DNA of 64,000 nucleotides from Spirosoma montaniterrae (GCF_001988955.1 NZ_CP014263.1:558001-622000), one strand, 5' to 3'. Shown: positions 1 through 10,571, counted from the first letter of the stretch. The notes: generated by a model from the letters alone, not told the origin. Translations and numbers: made by a program.

Positions 1-780
1 GGCGTCGGGTGTGCTGAACAGCCGAATGCTGTAGGCAATGAAATTGTCGATGAAAGCGGGGCCATGCAACCAGGTTTCCAACCCTACCCACGCCAGCGGA
101 AACACAGCAGCCGCCAGCACAAATACCAGCCCTTGCCAGAGCGACAGATACCATCGGAAACGGCTTAATGCCCAGTAGGTTACGGCAGTCAGGCCCAGCA
201 CCAACAGCGCAACCGGCCCTTTGGTCAGAATAGCCAGCCCAACCGAAAAACCGCCGATGAGCAGGTAAGCCCACTCACTTTTCGGTACAATCATCTTGCT
301 GCCCAACTGCTCGCGCTTCCACGATGCGAAAATCAGATTGACTAAGCCGATGAAAATAAACAGGTTGAAAACCGGGTCGATAATGCCCGACCGGAAGTAG
401 AGATGGGGCAAAACAGAGCCTACATACGCCAGCGACCATAGCAGCCCGAAGCGGTGGCCGTTCAGTTTTTTGCCGATGTGATAGAGGTAAATCAGCGTTA
501 TGATGCCGCAGAGCGCATTGGGCAACCGAGCCGTAAACTCGCTAACGCCGAAGAGGTTCATCCAAACCGCCTGACACCAGAAAAAGAAGGGCGGTTTTTC
601 GTAAAAGGGTTGATAATCAATGTGAACGCGGAGATAATCGCCCAGAACGGTCATCTCGCGGGCACACTCGGCAAAGTTGATTTCGTCCCAGTCGAACAGG
701 CGAACACCGCCCAGAAATGGTAGAAAAAATAACGCGCCCAACCCGGCCAGTACAAGCGAAAAGAAAAGCTTTTGATTCAT
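1..780 (-). CDS. Glycosyltransferase family 39 / ArnT-like membrane protein (partial, C-terminus beyond window)
   Basis: The ATG is at 780-778 and the frame stays open for 260 codons to the window edge, so only the N-terminal part is present. After a hydrophobic first helix comes FDWDEINFAECAREM, then YEKPPFFFW and ARLPNALCG. This is the periplasmic-loop signature of the PMT/ArnT family, in which an acidic residue of the DE pair is catalytic. Family members transfer a sugar from a polyprenyl-phosphate carrier to lipid A or another envelope acceptor. The remainder visible is a run of membrane helices, as expected. It is divergent from pgi, with a 186-bp gap holding a palindromic repeat. The family call is firm; donor and acceptor cannot be told. 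Confidence 0.85.
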   Translation of the reverse strand, partial: MNQKLFFSLVLAGLGALFFLPFLGGVRLFDWDEINFAECAREMTVLGDYLRVHIDYQPFYEKPPFFFWCQAVWMNLFGVSEFTARLPNALCGIITLIYLYHIGKKLNGHRFGLLWSLAYVGSVLPHLYFRSGIIDPVFNLFIFIGLVNLIFASWKREQLGSKMIVPKSEWAYLLIGGFSVGLAILTKGPVALLVLGLTAVTYWALSRFRWYLSLWQGLVFVLAAAVFPLAWVGLETWLHGPAFIDNFIAYSIRLFSTPDA

Positions 781-836
781 AAAGCGTAAAATTAGCCTAA
801 AAAAACATTGCCCCGGATTCGCGATATTCGCGCCGG

Positions 837-2624
<1,788 letters not shown>

Positions 2625-2668
2625 AAATTGGAATAATCTAAAACAACAGCGGCTATCTGCCTGTTAAT

Positions 2669-2698
2669 GGGGTGTAATCAAGATTACGCCCTTTTTTT
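2669..2698 (+). terminator. Rho-independent terminator after pgi
   Basis: GGGGTGTAATC at 2669-2679 pairs with GATTACGCCC at 2682-2691 (one G-U pair), closed by a short CAAG-type loop and followed by seven T (2692-2698). It lies 45 bases after the restored pgi stop and 31 before the next start, which supports the view that pgi really ends at 2624. Confidence 0.8.
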
Positions 2699-2728
2699 AT
2701 ACAACTCAACGCAAAACGAAAATACGTT

Positions 2729-3571
2729 ATGAAAACCAAATTTTTCTGCCTGGCTGCATCGCTATGCAGCCTCGGTCTGGCTACTGCCCAGACCACTACT
2801 ACTAACTCCTACTCGTCGCCGGGTACCACAACCGATACTACCTACAGAGCGACGACCACGACAACGGACAGCACCGGTGCAACCAATACCGGCACAATGA
2901 ACACCGGTACGATGAATACCGGTACAATGAACAACGCCACCGGTACTACCTATGGCGCAACTACGACAACAACGACCAGCACGTATACCCCAACTGCAAA
3001 CGCAACGCCAGCGAAAGAGCGCGCATGGGGGAAAGAAGGCAAATTCGGTGTTTACGCCGGTGTGAATTTCTCGCGTTTTGTGCAGGAGCCAATTCAAGAT
3101 GGCTCGTACCGGGCTGGCTGGCAGGCTGGTATTTATGGCCGCACGGGCGGTACGGTGTTCGGGCAACTGGGTCTGGAATATCGTAACTCAACAACGAATT
3201 TGATCCGCCCACGCTCGACCGGTACGAGCGGCACAGGTTTGCCATCGCAGTCGGTCGATAACATATCAGGTCAAATCAATCAGCATTTCATTGCTATTCC
3301 TGCTTACGTAGGCTTACGGATTGGTAGCGCGTTGGGCTTGCGCGTTCAGGCCGGTGCCGAACTGTCGACACTGGTAAGAAATCCGAATAATGAGTTTGGA
3401 ATTGGTTCCGACGATTTTGAACGGGCTATGTTCAATGGTTTGCTGGGTGCTGGAATTAACCTCGGCCCGTTGACGCTGGACGCTGTGTATAACCGTGGTT
3501 TCTCGCAGGTATTTACCGACGCTGATACAAAACGGAATATTCTGATGCTGAACCTCGGCTTCCGTTTCTAA
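2729..3571 (+). CDS. Outer-membrane beta-barrel protein with Thr/Gly-rich N-terminal repeats
   Basis: 280 residues. A signal peptide (MKTKFFCLAASLCSLGLATAQ) is followed by a low-complexity Thr/Ser/Gly stretch (about residues 22-95) with tandem NTGTM units. From about residue 105 the sequence KFGVYAGVNFSRFV opens a barrel of alternating hydrophobic strands that ends in an aromatic residue (LNLGFRF), the usual outer-membrane insertion signal. This is the porin-family / PorT-like barrel fold (OMP_b-brl_2), common and poorly characterised in Bacteroidota. The neighbour at 3729 has the same layout and looks like a tandem paralogue. Function unknown. Confidence 0.8.
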   Translation: MKTKFFCLAASLCSLGLATAQTTTTNSYSSPGTTTDTTYRATTTTTDSTGATNTGTMNTGTMNTGTMNNATGTTYGATTTTTTSTYTPTANATPAKERAWGKEGKFGVYAGVNFSRFVQEPIQDGSYRAGWQAGIYGRTGGTVFGQLGLEYRNSTTNLIRPRSTGTSGTGLPSQSVDNISGQINQHFIAIPAYVGLRIGSALGLRVQAGAELSTLVRNPNNEFGIGSDDFERAMFNGLLGAGINLGPLTLDAVYNRGFSQVFTDADTKRNILMLNLGFRF

Positions 3572-3582
3572 GAAACAAGTTA

Positions 3583-3635
3583 CCTGCACATGAAAAAGGG
3601 CCGTTCCGACGAACCGGCCCTTTTTCATGTGCAGG
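3583..3635. terminator. Long hairpin between the two barrel genes
   Basis: A stem of about 20 bases: CCTGCACATGAAAAAGGGCC (from 3583) pairs with GGCCCTTTTTCATGTGCAGG (to 3635). The right arm includes a T5 tract after a GC-rich inner stem, so it can act as an intrinsic terminator for the upstream barrel gene; the A5 in the left arm gives the mirror structure on the other strand. Confidence 0.75.
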
Positions 3636-3728
3636 TGGGCCGACCGATTGGGCGGTTGAGCAAACAATCTATCCGGGAGGGGGTTTTACGGATGATTGCA
3701 CTAACAATCTTACTCAACACAACACGTT

Positions 3729-4685
3729 ATGAAAACTTTTGTAAAAGCAGCTCTGCTACTGGCCGGGCTATGCAGTACGGGCGTTGTCTTCGCGCAGCGC
3801 AACTCGTATGACGACCGGTACGACGACCGTGATAATGACCGACAAATGCGTCGGGAAGAACGGCGTGAAGAGCGACGCATGGACGACCGCTTCGACGAAC
3901 GACGGGAATACCAACGCCGGAACGAGGAAGACCGCCGATATGACAATCGGTACGAAGACCGACAGGATCGGGGTAATCGCAATGAAAACCGCTACGATCA
4001 GCGTGACCTGAGCCGGGCTTACGATGAAGGCTTTGAAGACGGGCAGCGCAGCGTTGACGTGGCCGAACGCAAAGAACGTCGTGAAAACTACAAACGGTTT
4101 ACTTTCGGGCTGTACGGCGGTGCCAACGCTACCCGTTTTGCGGGCGAAGACGTACAGGGCAATGCGCTATCGGGCCGTTTAGGCTATCAGTTAGGGTTCT
4201 TTATGCGGGGCGGTGGCCGTGTTTATGGGCAAATTGGCCTGGAGTACCTGACGTCAAGCTCAAACATCTCGACTATTGGCAGCGGCACTGCTACCACCGG
4301 CACCGGCAGTACGACAGCTATCTCGGTCAACAGCATTACGTCGAGCGTTGACCAGCAATATTTGCATATTCCCGTTTTGATTGGGGTGAAACTGGCGCAG
4401 TCGGAGCGGGGTGTTTCGGGTGTTCGGCTGGCCGTTGGGGCCGAGTTGGCTACTCCGCTGGCTATCAACAACAGCATCAACGAAAACGCTCCAGCCGCCA
4501 TCCAGCAAAGCAACCTGCAACCCGTTACGTTCAATGGACTTGCCAACATCGGTTTCGACGCGGGCCCGCTATTCTTAGGTGTAACGTACCATTATGGTTT
4601 TCAGGACATTCTGCGCGAACCCGTGCAGGGTATTGTAAACTCGCAACGTCGAATCCTGAGCGTTAACGTAGGACTCAAGTTTTAA
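3729..4685 (+). CDS. Outer-membrane beta-barrel protein with Arg/Asp/Glu-rich N-terminal segment
   Basis: 318 residues. A signal peptide (MKTFVKAALLLAGLCSTGVVFAQ) is followed by about 90 residues that are almost all Asp, Arg, Glu, Asn and Tyr, with many DDR, EER and YDDR words. This part should be disordered or a charged coiled segment in the periplasm. A barrel like that of the preceding gene starts near residue 120 (RFTFGLYGGANATRF) and ends LSVNVGLKF. The two genes share the region just before the start codon (ACGTTATGAAAAC) and the barrel layout but have unrelated N-terminal spacers, so they look like a duplicated pair with a replaced linker. Function unknown. Confidence 0.8.
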   Translation: MKTFVKAALLLAGLCSTGVVFAQRNSYDDRYDDRDNDRQMRREERREERRMDDRFDERREYQRRNEEDRRYDNRYEDRQDRGNRNENRYDQRDLSRAYDEGFEDGQRSVDVAERKERRENYKRFTFGLYGGANATRFAGEDVQGNALSGRLGYQLGFFMRGGGRVYGQIGLEYLTSSSNISTIGSGTATTGTGSTTAISVNSITSSVDQQYLHIPVLIGVKLAQSERGVSGVRLAVGAELATPLAINNSINENAPAAIQQSNLQPVTFNGLANIGFDAGPLFLGVTYHYGFQDILREPVQGIVNSQRRILSVNVGLKF

Positions 4686-4710
4686 GTAGGGAGTAAGGGA
4701 TAAGGTGTAG

Positions 4711-4767
4711 ACGGGTTGGAAAGGCGTGAGAAGTTAATGCTTCCGCCTTTCCAACCCGTTATCTTTG
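4711..4767 (+). promoter_or_regulatory. Inverted repeat followed by a TATCTTTG -7 box
   Basis: A perfect 16-base inverted repeat (arms 4711-4726 and 4744-4759, ACGGGTTGGAAAGGCG) lies after the barrel gene. TATCTTTG at 4760-4767 immediately follows it and matches the TAnnTTTG -7 box known for Bacteroidota sigma-A promoters; the gene at 4834 starts 67 bases downstream. I find no good -33 TTTG, so the promoter is tentative; the repeat is certain. Confidence 0.45.
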
Positions 4768-4833
4768 CACCCATTCCACCCCCTACACCTTACCCCCTAC
4801 CTCTTACACCCTTTTACCCTTACCTCCTGCGCC

Positions 4834-5400
4834 ATGAATACGTTGTTTCCGATTTTTGTCAAGGCCGAAAACCTGCATACGCTGATTGTGGGGGGCGGTT
4901 ATGTGGGTATGGAGAAAGTAACTGCTCTCCTCGCCAACGCGCCCGCAGCCCGCGTTACACTCGTGGCCCCCGACATCCGTGCCGAAATTCTGGAGATGGC
5001 CGAACACCACCCGAACCTACAGTTAGTGCAGGAATTGTATCACGAGAACTTTCTGACTGATAAGGATTTGGTTATTGTAGGCACCAACGATAAGGGTGTA
5101 AACCGTCAGGTACAGACCGATTGTAAAGCCAGGCGCATATTGGTCAACGTAGCCGATACGCCCGACCTCTGCGATTTTTACCTGAGTTCGGTCGTGAAAA
5201 AGGGAGATTTGAAGATTGCCATCTCCACCAACGGTAAATCGCCGACTTTTGCCAAACGCTTTCGCGAAGTGTTGGAGGAAATTCTGCCCGACAGTTTGCA
5301 GGAGACGCTGGACAACCTCACGGCTATCCGCAATAAACTAAAAGGCGATTTTGTACAGAAAATGGAGAAACTGAACGAGATTACGAACGTACTGAAATAA
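4834..5400 (+). CDS. Siroheme-synthase N-terminal (precorrin-2 dehydrogenase / ferrochelatase-like) protein
   Basis: 188 residues. MNTLFPIFVKAENLHTLIVGGGYVGMEKV is the start of a Met8p/CysG-N-type Rossmann domain; its nucleotide-binding loop is GGGYVGMEK. The mid-section (DLVIVGTNDKGVN; VNVADTPDLCDFYLSSVVKKGDLKIAISTNGKSP) matches the family, which makes siroheme by NAD-dependent oxidation of precorrin-2 and iron insertion. The methyltransferase half found in CysG is absent, so this is the stand-alone form. I chose the ATG at 4834 because an upstream in-frame ATG gives only low-complexity residues before this well-conserved start. It ends three bases from the convergent gene at 5404. Confidence 0.85.
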   Translation: MNTLFPIFVKAENLHTLIVGGGYVGMEKVTALLANAPAARVTLVAPDIRAEILEMAEHHPNLQLVQELYHENFLTDKDLVIVGTNDKGVNRQVQTDCKARRILVNVADTPDLCDFYLSSVVKKGDLKIAISTNGKSPTFAKRFREVLEEILPDSLQETLDNLTAIRNKLKGDFVQKMEKLNEITNVLK

Positions 5401-5403
5401 GGT

Positions 5404-5736
5404 TCAAACTGCTAACTCAACGGAAGGGTCCCAGAGCAGTTTATTGAACTCCACAATCCGGTCGTCTTCTACGCGAATGCCTTCGGCTTCAAGCCTTTCC
5501 TGCATCACGGTGGGGCCGCCAAAAAAATGTTTGCCCGATAACACGCCAATCCGGTTTACGACCCGGTGCGCCGGAACGTCGGAACCGTGGGCGGCATTCA
5601 TGGCCCAGCCCACCATTCGGGCACCCGCCCGCAGGCTTAGATACCGCGCAATGGCCCCGTAGGTTGTGACGCGGCCCGTCGGCACTTCACGCACTACGCG
5701 GTACACCTCCTCGAAGTAATCTTTGTTTTCGAGCAT
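5404..5736 (-). CDS. Alkyltransferase-like (ATL) DNA-binding protein, catalytic Cys replaced
   Basis: 110 residues with the O6-alkylguanine-DNA alkyltransferase DNA-binding fold: VYRVVREVPTGRVTTYGAIARYL, then GWAMNAAH. The active-site PCHRV motif of true methyltransferases reads PAHRV here, so no alkyl acceptor cysteine is present. ATL proteins with Ala or Trp in this place bind alkylated guanine without repairing it and are known to flag lesions for nucleotide excision repair. The length is right for a stand-alone ATL. Convergent with the siroheme-synthase-like gene. Confidence 0.88.
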   Translation of the reverse strand: MLENKDYFEEVYRVVREVPTGRVTTYGAIARYLSLRAGARMVGWAMNAAHGSDVPAHRVVNRIGVLSGKHFFGGPTVMQERLEAEGIRVEDDRIVEFNKLLWDPSVELAV

Positions 5737-5786
5737 GATACCTTCTGGAATATTGAATTTGTACCGATTTGACGTTGCATTGGCGT

Positions 5787-5885
5787 ATGGCTGGCGCGAG
5801 GGAGACGCAAAGGGGTAATGGCTGGCGCATGTGGAGACGCGAAGGGTAATGGCTGGCGCGAGGGAGACGCAAAGGGTTGCGTCTC
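5787..5885. repeat. Three tandem 31-base units ending in a GAGACGCAA hairpin
   Basis: Units at 5787-5817, 5818-5848 and from 5849 share the pattern ATGGCTGGCGC followed by GGAGACGCRAAGGG. Only the third continues into the inverse (TTGCGTCTC), forming a hairpin at 5864-5885. A full inverted version of the same unit lies at 51523-51576. No spacers, so not a CRISPR. It sits between the ATL and DUF3109 genes; no gene is seen in it. Confidence 0.75.
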
Positions 5886-5898
5886 TACCTGCGGATGG

Positions 5899-6462
5899 TC
5901 ACTTGTTTTCTATCTCCGCAACCAACTTTTCGTACCATTCTTCGCCGTAGGCGCGGATGAGGGCTTCACGGACGAATTTGTAGATTGGTACGTTCAGTTT
6001 TTCGCCTAATCCGCAGGCGGGGCTGCAAATGGGCCAACGGTCGTAGTTGAGGGCGTGGAAATGCTCGTATTTCGTAACGCGGATGGGGTAGAGGTGGCAC
6101 GAGATGGGTTTTTTCCAGTCTACTTTGCCATCGTTATAGGCTTCTTCGATACCACATTTCAGAATACCCTTCGCGTCCCAGGTAGCATACACACACTCGC
6201 GACCGCCTACTGTGTTGGTTACGAAACCGCCCTCGCCATCCGATTCATAGCCGCCCCGTTGCTCGATGACCCGGATGCCTTCGGGCGACAGGTACGGCTT
6301 TATGTCTTCATAAATCCGGTCGAGAATAGCCGGTTCGTCGCCTTCGAGGGGAGCACCCATATCACCCTCCACGCAGCACGCGCCTTTACACTTGTCTAAG
6401 TTGCAGACAAAAAACTTCTCGGCTACGTCGTCGCTGATGCAGGTGTTGTCGATGAGTATCAT
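5899..6462 (-). CDS. DUF3109 family protein (Cys-rich, YkgJ-like)
   Basis: 187 residues starting [28 protein letters not shown] near residue 20, CVYATWD, CGIEEAY, CHLYP and CSPACGLGE give the conserved cysteine set of DUF3109, a widespread Bacteroidota family whose cysteines suggest a metal or Fe-S site; the biochemical role is not known. The frame is open upstream, but those residues (FSLFTFHF) come from the AAGTGAAAAGTG repeat, so the ATG at 6462 is preferred. Confidence 0.85.
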   Translation of the reverse strand: MILIDNTCISDDVAEKFFVCNLDKCKGACCVEGDMGAPLEGDEPAILDRIYEDIKPYLSPEGIRVIEQRGGYESDGEGGFVTNTVGGRECVYATWDAKGILKCGIEEAYNDGKVDWKKPISCHLYPIRVTKYEHFHALNYDRWPICSPACGLGEKLNVPIYKFVREALIRAYGEEWYEKLVAEIENK

Positions 6463-6463
6463 A

Positions 6464-6529
6464 AAGTGAAAAGTGAAAAGTGAAAAATGAAGTGAGCTGT
6501 ACCCACTTTTCACTTTTCACTTTTCATTA
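6464..6529. repeat. AAGTGAAAAGTG-family inverted repeat
   Basis: GTGAAAA words repeated on the left (6464-6490) are mirrored by TTTTCAC words on the right (6507-6527). The right arm overlaps the end of the lytic transglycosylase gene: its last residues (MKSEK) and its stop are written in the repeat. A related copy lies at 12491-12547 and does the same for rsmA. It may work as a terminator between the two minus-strand genes. Confidence 0.7.
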
Positions 6530-8825
6530 TTTTAATTTTCTGTCCCTCTTTAACCGCTACATCGGTCAGATTATTCCATTCCTGAATTTGCCCGATGGTT
6601 ACACCGTAATTCTTCGAGATGCGGAACATGGTTTCGCCTTTCGCTACGGTGTGGTACGTTACGCCCGACGCGGGGTTGGCTGGTGCTGGTGTAGATGCCG
6701 ACGTCCGCGCCGATGCCGACGACTGATTTGTTTCGGCCTTTACCTTGAGTTGATCGCCAACTTCCAGCACATCGTTGGTTGTGCGATTGTTCAGCGTAAG
6801 CAACTGATCGACTGTCAGGCCGTAGAGCCGTGAAATGCTATAGTACGTCTGTCCGGCTTCTACGGTATGAACCATAACTGACTTATTAACCGTCGTGACT
6901 GCCGGAGTTGACCGATTTGTTGGTGATGGTGTAACAACCCTCGGTTCGGCTTTGGGTTCTGCCGGAGCTGAAGCAGGTGTTGTCGGGCGCGTGTCGGCTT
7001 TAGATACCATCGGTGCTGTGGAGCGAGGTGCGGCTTTCGAGCCAACTGTCGTTACAGAGCCATCGGCCTGCTGTTCGCTTGGGCCTTCGTAGCGGCTCCG
7101 CTCAACAGGTTCGGGAGCCGGTTTGGGCGTAGTGGCAACTGGCACCGTTCGAGCCGAAACATCGGTGGCACGCGGCTGCGACGAAGGCCGGTTTGCCGGT
7201 GCCGTTGGCGAGTTACCAGCATCACGCACAATCACTACCCGCTGCGAGCCGTCGGTACTAACGGGTTCTGAGCGGCTGGTGGTTTGCGTCGGGCGATTGG
7301 CCGGAACGGGGTCGGGCCGGGTAGCGGGTTCCGACGTGCCATCGTTGGGCGTTACGCCCCCGCCCACCAATTTGGGCTGATACACTTTGCGTTCCGATGC
7401 ATTACGCGGGACGTTATCCATGCCGTTTACGGGCCGTGCCGGACCTCCGGCAACATCGGCGGTGCGGGTTGGGGGCGTGGGGGTTTGGTCGTAGACGGGG
7501 GCCGTTGGGCTGTTGATAATTTCAACGGGTTTGTTGGCCGGTCGACGTTCGCGCAGCCACATAACGCGGCCAACGGCCAGCTTTTGCGCCCGGTCGAGCC
7601 GGTTGTAGCGCATCAGTTTTTTGAGCCGAAGGCCGTACCGCTGCGAAATACTACGAGCGGTTTCGCCATCGCGCACGGTGTGAAAGGGCACTAATGCTTT
7701 TTTACGTTTCTTGGCTAAGTAATACACGTCGCCAGTCAGCACCGGGTCGCGGTCACTCATGTCGTTGTAGCGCAGAAAACTCGACAGGCTGATTTTGGCT
7801 TTCCGGGCTAATGAAGCCGCATTATCGCCCGCCTGTGCCTGAATGCCGGGAAGGCCGTTGATTTCGTATAACACCGGGTCATTTTTGCTGCTCATACCCG
7901 TCGTGACGCGTTTCAGCACCGGAAAGCCAACGTCATTCTGTACAAAATCAGGCACTTTCTTCACATCGACATTGACGATCTTCTGCCGAACGTCGTTGAT
8001 CTGATTGCTGACTACCGGCACGGCCATGACGTATTGCTTATCGGTAGGTACGGTCTCGCCCTGAACCCAGCGATTATACTTGCGCAGCTCAAACTCATCG
8101 ACCTTCAGCTCTTCGGCAATGGTCCGCATGGTTTTGCCGCCCCCGTTGGGATACTCAATCAGGGCAAACCGGTTGCCATTCTGGTGTGTGGGCAGCGCAC
8201 TTTCGATGGCAATTTTATGGGCGAAGAAACGCAGAATATAGCGGTCGGTGCGCCCGTCGAGGGCCACTTCGCGCGCATACGACCAATCGGGCGGAATCAG
8301 TTTGGCAATGCCACCGGCACCCAGATAATACGAATAAAGCGAAGCAATCCAGTTGTTGAACTGGCTATTACTCTTTTTCAGGTATTTAGCCGCGCCGTGG
8401 GTAGAGGCTGTAATACTTTTACGCTCATCGATTTCATCGTCAACGCGTAGACCAAAGCTCTGGGCCGTTTCGGCTTTGAATTGCCAGTAGCCCACCGCCG
8501 ACGAAGCAGAAACTGCATCGGGCGTGAGTGAGCTTTCCTGTACGGCAAGGTATTTAAAATCAGTTGGCACGTCCTCATCGATCAAAATGGCTTCGATCAT
8601 CGGGAAATACAGCGACACCCGGTCGAGTTTGGCCGTCCAGTACTGGCGGTTTGCCAGCAGTGCATTTATGTCCTGCTGGACAATGCGCCGGGCGTCGGGG
8701 TCGAGCCGTACCGAAATATCGGCGAAGGTCAGTTGCTCGGGCGCGATGGGTACCGACGTTTGGGCCAGCGTCAGAGAACTTACCAGCACGAACAGCAACG
8801 GCAGAAGGCGGGTTTGGGTTTTCAT
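6510..8825 (-). CDS. Lytic murein transglycosylase with several LysM domains (MltD-like)
   Basis: 771 residues, signal peptide ending at ...LTLAQ (residue 22). Residues about 70-200 form a GH23 soluble-lytic-transglycosylase domain: VQESSL with the catalytic Glu near position 97, then SSAVGYWQF and [11 protein letters not shown]. LysM-type peptidoglycan-binding modules follow: a degenerate one near 235, one near 375 ([16 protein letters not shown]), then two clear ones near 655 ([15 protein letters not shown]) and 720 ([15 protein letters not shown]). A Pro/Thr/Ser-rich linker of about 200 residues joins the second and third. The enzyme cleaves the glycan strand, forming anhydro-muramic ends, in the periplasm. 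The final MKSEK comes from a repeat that overlaps the stop. Confidence 0.9.
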   Translation of the reverse strand: MKTQTRLLPLLFVLVSSLTLAQTSVPIAPEQLTFADISVRLDPDARRIVQQDINALLANRQYWTAKLDRVSLYFPMIEAILIDEDVPTDFKYLAVQESSLTPDAVSASSAVGYWQFKAETAQSFGLRVDDEIDERKSITASTHGAAKYLKKSNSQFNNWIASLYSYYLGAGGIAKLIPPDWSYAREVALDGRTDRYILRFFAHKIAIESALPTHQNGNRFALIEYPNGGGKTMRTIAEELKVDEFELRKYNRWVQGETVPTDKQYVMAVPVVSNQINDVRQKIVNVDVKKVPDFVQNDVGFPVLKRVTTGMSSKNDPVLYEINGLPGIQAQAGDNAASLARKAKISLSSFLRYNDMSDRDPVLTGDVYYLAKKRKKALVPFHTVRDGETARSISQRYGLRLKKLMRYNRLDRAQKLAVGRVMWLRERRPANKPVEIINSPTAPVYDQTPTPPTRTADVAGGPARPVNGMDNVPRNASERKVYQPKLVGGGVTPNDGTSEPATRPDPVPANRPTQTTSRSEPVSTDGSQRVVIVRDAGNSPTAPANRPSSQPRATDVSARTVPVATTPKPAPEPVERSRYEGPSEQQADGSVTTVGSKAAPRSTAPMVSKADTRPTTPASAPAEPKAEPRVVTPSPTNRSTPAVTTVNKSVMVHTVEAGQTYYSISRLYGLTVDQLLTLNNRTTNDVLEVGDQLKVKAETNQSSASARTSASTPAPANPASGVTYHTVAKGETMFRISKNYGVTIGQIQEWNNLTDVAVKEGQKIKIMKSEK

Positions 8826-8852
8826 AAGGGTAGTCGTAATGCGTAAAGATTT

Positions 8853-9494
8853 TTATCGTTTTCGGGCCAGCATTATCCCGTCGCGGATGGGCAACAGCAC
8901 GTTGTCAACGCGGGGGTCGTCCTGAATTTTCTGATTGAAAGCCACCACGGCGCGGGTATCTTCGTCGGCTGGTTTTACTGGTTCAATAACCTTGCCACTC
9001 CATAGTACATTGTCGGCTAAGAGAAAGCCGCCCGGTCTGATTTTGTTGAAGACAAGCTCAAAATAGATTGACAGGTTACGTTTGTCAGCGTCGATAAATA
9101 CCAGATCAAAGGTTTCGTCGATGGCTGGAATCAGATCGACAGCGTTGCCGATGCGCAGTTCGATGCGGTGGCCGAGGGGAGATTGCCGCCAGTAGGCGCG
9201 GGCGAAATCTTCGAGTTCTTCGTTTTGTTCGAGCGTAATCAGTTGTCCGTCATCGGTCAATCCTTCGGCTAAACAAAGGGCCGAATAGCCAGTATACGTG
9301 CCAATTTCCAGCACACGCCGGGGGCGAATCATCCAGGAAATCATCGACAGAAACCGCCCCTGCAACTGCCCCGACAACATGCGGGGGGCTATCACCTGAG
9401 CGCGGGTATTGCGGTTAAGCCGGGCCAGCAGATCACTTTCGGGCGAGGTGTGCGCTTCGGCGTAGGCGGTAAGATCGGGCGGTAAAAAATCCAT
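8853..9494 (-). CDS. SAM-dependent O-methyltransferase (caffeoyl-CoA OMT-like family)
   Basis: 213 residues from the ATG at 9494 (MDFLPPDLTAYAEAHT). The class I methyltransferase fold is seen in VLEIGTYTGYSALCLAEGL (SAM loop), the acidic LEQNEEL after strand 2, and FDLVFIDADKRN followed by GGFLLADNVLWSG, the last two being the metal-binding signature of the OMT_3/COMT-like family. Substrate unknown. A longer form begins with TTG at 9524, but the ATG form fits family length better. Co-oriented with the lytic transglycosylase, 27 bases upstream of its start. Confidence 0.87.
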   Translation of the reverse strand: MDFLPPDLTAYAEAHTSPESDLLARLNRNTRAQVIAPRMLSGQLQGRFLSMISWMIRPRRVLEIGTYTGYSALCLAEGLTDDGQLITLEQNEELEDFARAYWRQSPLGHRIELRIGNAVDLIPAIDETFDLVFIDADKRNLSIYFELVFNKIRPGGFLLADNVLWSGKVIEPVKPADEDTRAVVAFNQKIQDDPRVDNVLLPIRDGIMLARKR

Positions 9495-9572
9495 TCGGCA
9501 ATCCTGACGTATGTTCCGAAACAAAAAACGAACGTCGATGGGCTGGTTTGAGTAAAAGTAATGGTTTTTACT

Positions 9573-9935
9573 TTATTCTTCAAACGCCAGTTCTCGTAGC
9601 ATATTGAATGAAACATACTGCAAGGCTCGTTCGTGCGTACAGGAGAGCAATACCGGCGGGGCCACGCCTGCGTCGTAGGCTTCGCGCCAGCGCAGGGCAC
9701 ACAGGCACCAGCGGTCGCCGGGTTTCAGACCCGGAAACTGATAGTCGGGCCGGGGTGTGCTGAGGTCATTGCCCCGGCTGCGGGTGAACGTCAGAAAGGA
9801 TTCGGTCATGATGGCGCAAACCACGTGCCGACCCAGATCCTGTTCGTCGGTTCGGCAAAAGCCATCGCGGTAGAAGCCGGTCAGGGGATTGGTGCAACAG
9901 CAGGTGAGGTCGTTGCCGAGTACGTTTTTGGGCAT
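9573..9935 (-). CDS. DUF2237 family protein
   Basis: 120 residues. MPKNVLGNDLTCCCTNPLTGFYRDGFC, HVVCAIMTESFLTF, RPDYQFPGLKPGDRWCLCALRW and APPVLLSCTHERAL together are the DUF2237 signature, with conserved Cys and Gly-Asp-Arg-Trp-Cys. The family is common in bacteria and has no firm function. The start at 9935 is chosen because upstream in-frame residues translate the ACACAGAG repeat. Confidence 0.85.
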   Translation of the reverse strand: MPKNVLGNDLTCCCTNPLTGFYRDGFCRTDEQDLGRHVVCAIMTESFLTFTRSRGNDLSTPRPDYQFPGLKPGDRWCLCALRWREAYDAGVAPPVLLSCTHERALQYVSFNMLRELAFEE

Positions 9936-9950
9936 AGTTGGTAAAAATAA

Positions 9951-9992
9951 TAACGCAGAGATGCGCAGAGAAATACGAAGGTACACAGAGAC
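9951..9992. repeat. Single arm of the ACACAGAGAT repeat family
   Basis: Reads ACGCAGAGATGCGCAGAG and later ACACAGAGACGG, matching the left arms at 837, 33556 and 63489 with no inverted partner nearby. It fills most of the 64-base gap between the DUF2237 start and the dtd stop; a decayed or half copy. Confidence 0.55.
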
Positions 9993-9999
9993 GGACGAG

Positions 10000-10452
10000 T
10001 CACTGCTTATTTTTCGTATCAATCACAATCGTTACGGGGCCGTCGTTGAGAAGGGAAACTTTCATATCGGCACCAAATTCGCCGGTCTGGATGGGCTGGC
10101 CGAGGTCGGCGGAAAGCTGGGCAATCGTAGCTTCGTAGAGCGGAATGGCCACGTCGGGCCGGGCGGCTTCGGTAAAACCGGGTCGGTTGCCTTTCTTAGT
10201 ACTCGCGTGTAGCGTGAACTGGCTGATAAGCAGAATATTACCACCAACGGCGGCTAAGTCGAGGTTCATCTTCCCGTCGGCGTCGTTAAAAATACGCATC
10301 CCGACAATCTTCTTACTAAGCCACTCGACGTCTTCGCGGGTGTCGGTATGGGTAATCCCCAGCAGCACCAGAAACCCTAACCCGATTTCTCCTTTTACAA
10401 CGTCGTCGATAGTGACGGAGGCTTGGGTAACACGTTGAATTACAGCGATCAT
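10000..10452 (-). CDS. dtd: D-aminoacyl-tRNA deacylase
   Basis: 150 residues, the full family length. MIAVIQRVTQASVTIDD opens the protein; the two signature motifs are SQFTL and GNRPGFT (active-site SQ-T and NxPxT types). It hydrolyses D-amino acids from mischarged tRNA and proof-reads Gly-tRNAAla in the cytoplasm. Its start lies 10 bases from a long palindrome shared with the next gene, and it is co-oriented with the GxxExxY gene and mgtE upstream. Confidence 0.95.
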   Translation of the reverse strand: MIAVIQRVTQASVTIDDVVKGEIGLGFLVLLGITHTDTREDVEWLSKKIVGMRIFNDADGKMNLDLAAVGGNILLISQFTLHASTKKGNRPGFTEAARPDVAIPLYEATIAQLSADLGQPIQTGEFGADMKVSLLNDGPVTIVIDTKNKQ

Positions 10453-10461
10453 ATTGTCCTG

Positions 10462-10571
10462 AACTTTGATTCGTCGGATTCTCCTGACCGACCCTGATTT
10501 TTGTTGATTTTGTTGCCGAAGGCAACGCTTAAAAATCAGGGTCGGTCAGAAGAATCCGACGAATCAAAGTT
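10462..10571. repeat. Long palindrome, TCGTCGGATT family (copy 1)
   Basis: The 41-base arms at 10462-10502 and 10531-10571 are inverted copies with one mismatch. The 28-base centre contains its own small palindrome, TTGCCGAAGGCAA. A second element with the same arm words and the same centre lies at 10959-11132. The stop codon of the GxxExxY gene (10564-10566) lies inside the right arm. Confidence 0.9.

Noticed and set aside
454-723. Plus-strand frame of 89 codons
   Set aside because: It is the shadow of the ArnT-like glycosyltransferase on the minus strand, whose protein has clear family motifs.
5787-5885. Three regular 31-base repeats resembling a tiny CRISPR array
   Set aside because: The units are directly adjacent with no spacers, and no cas gene is present.
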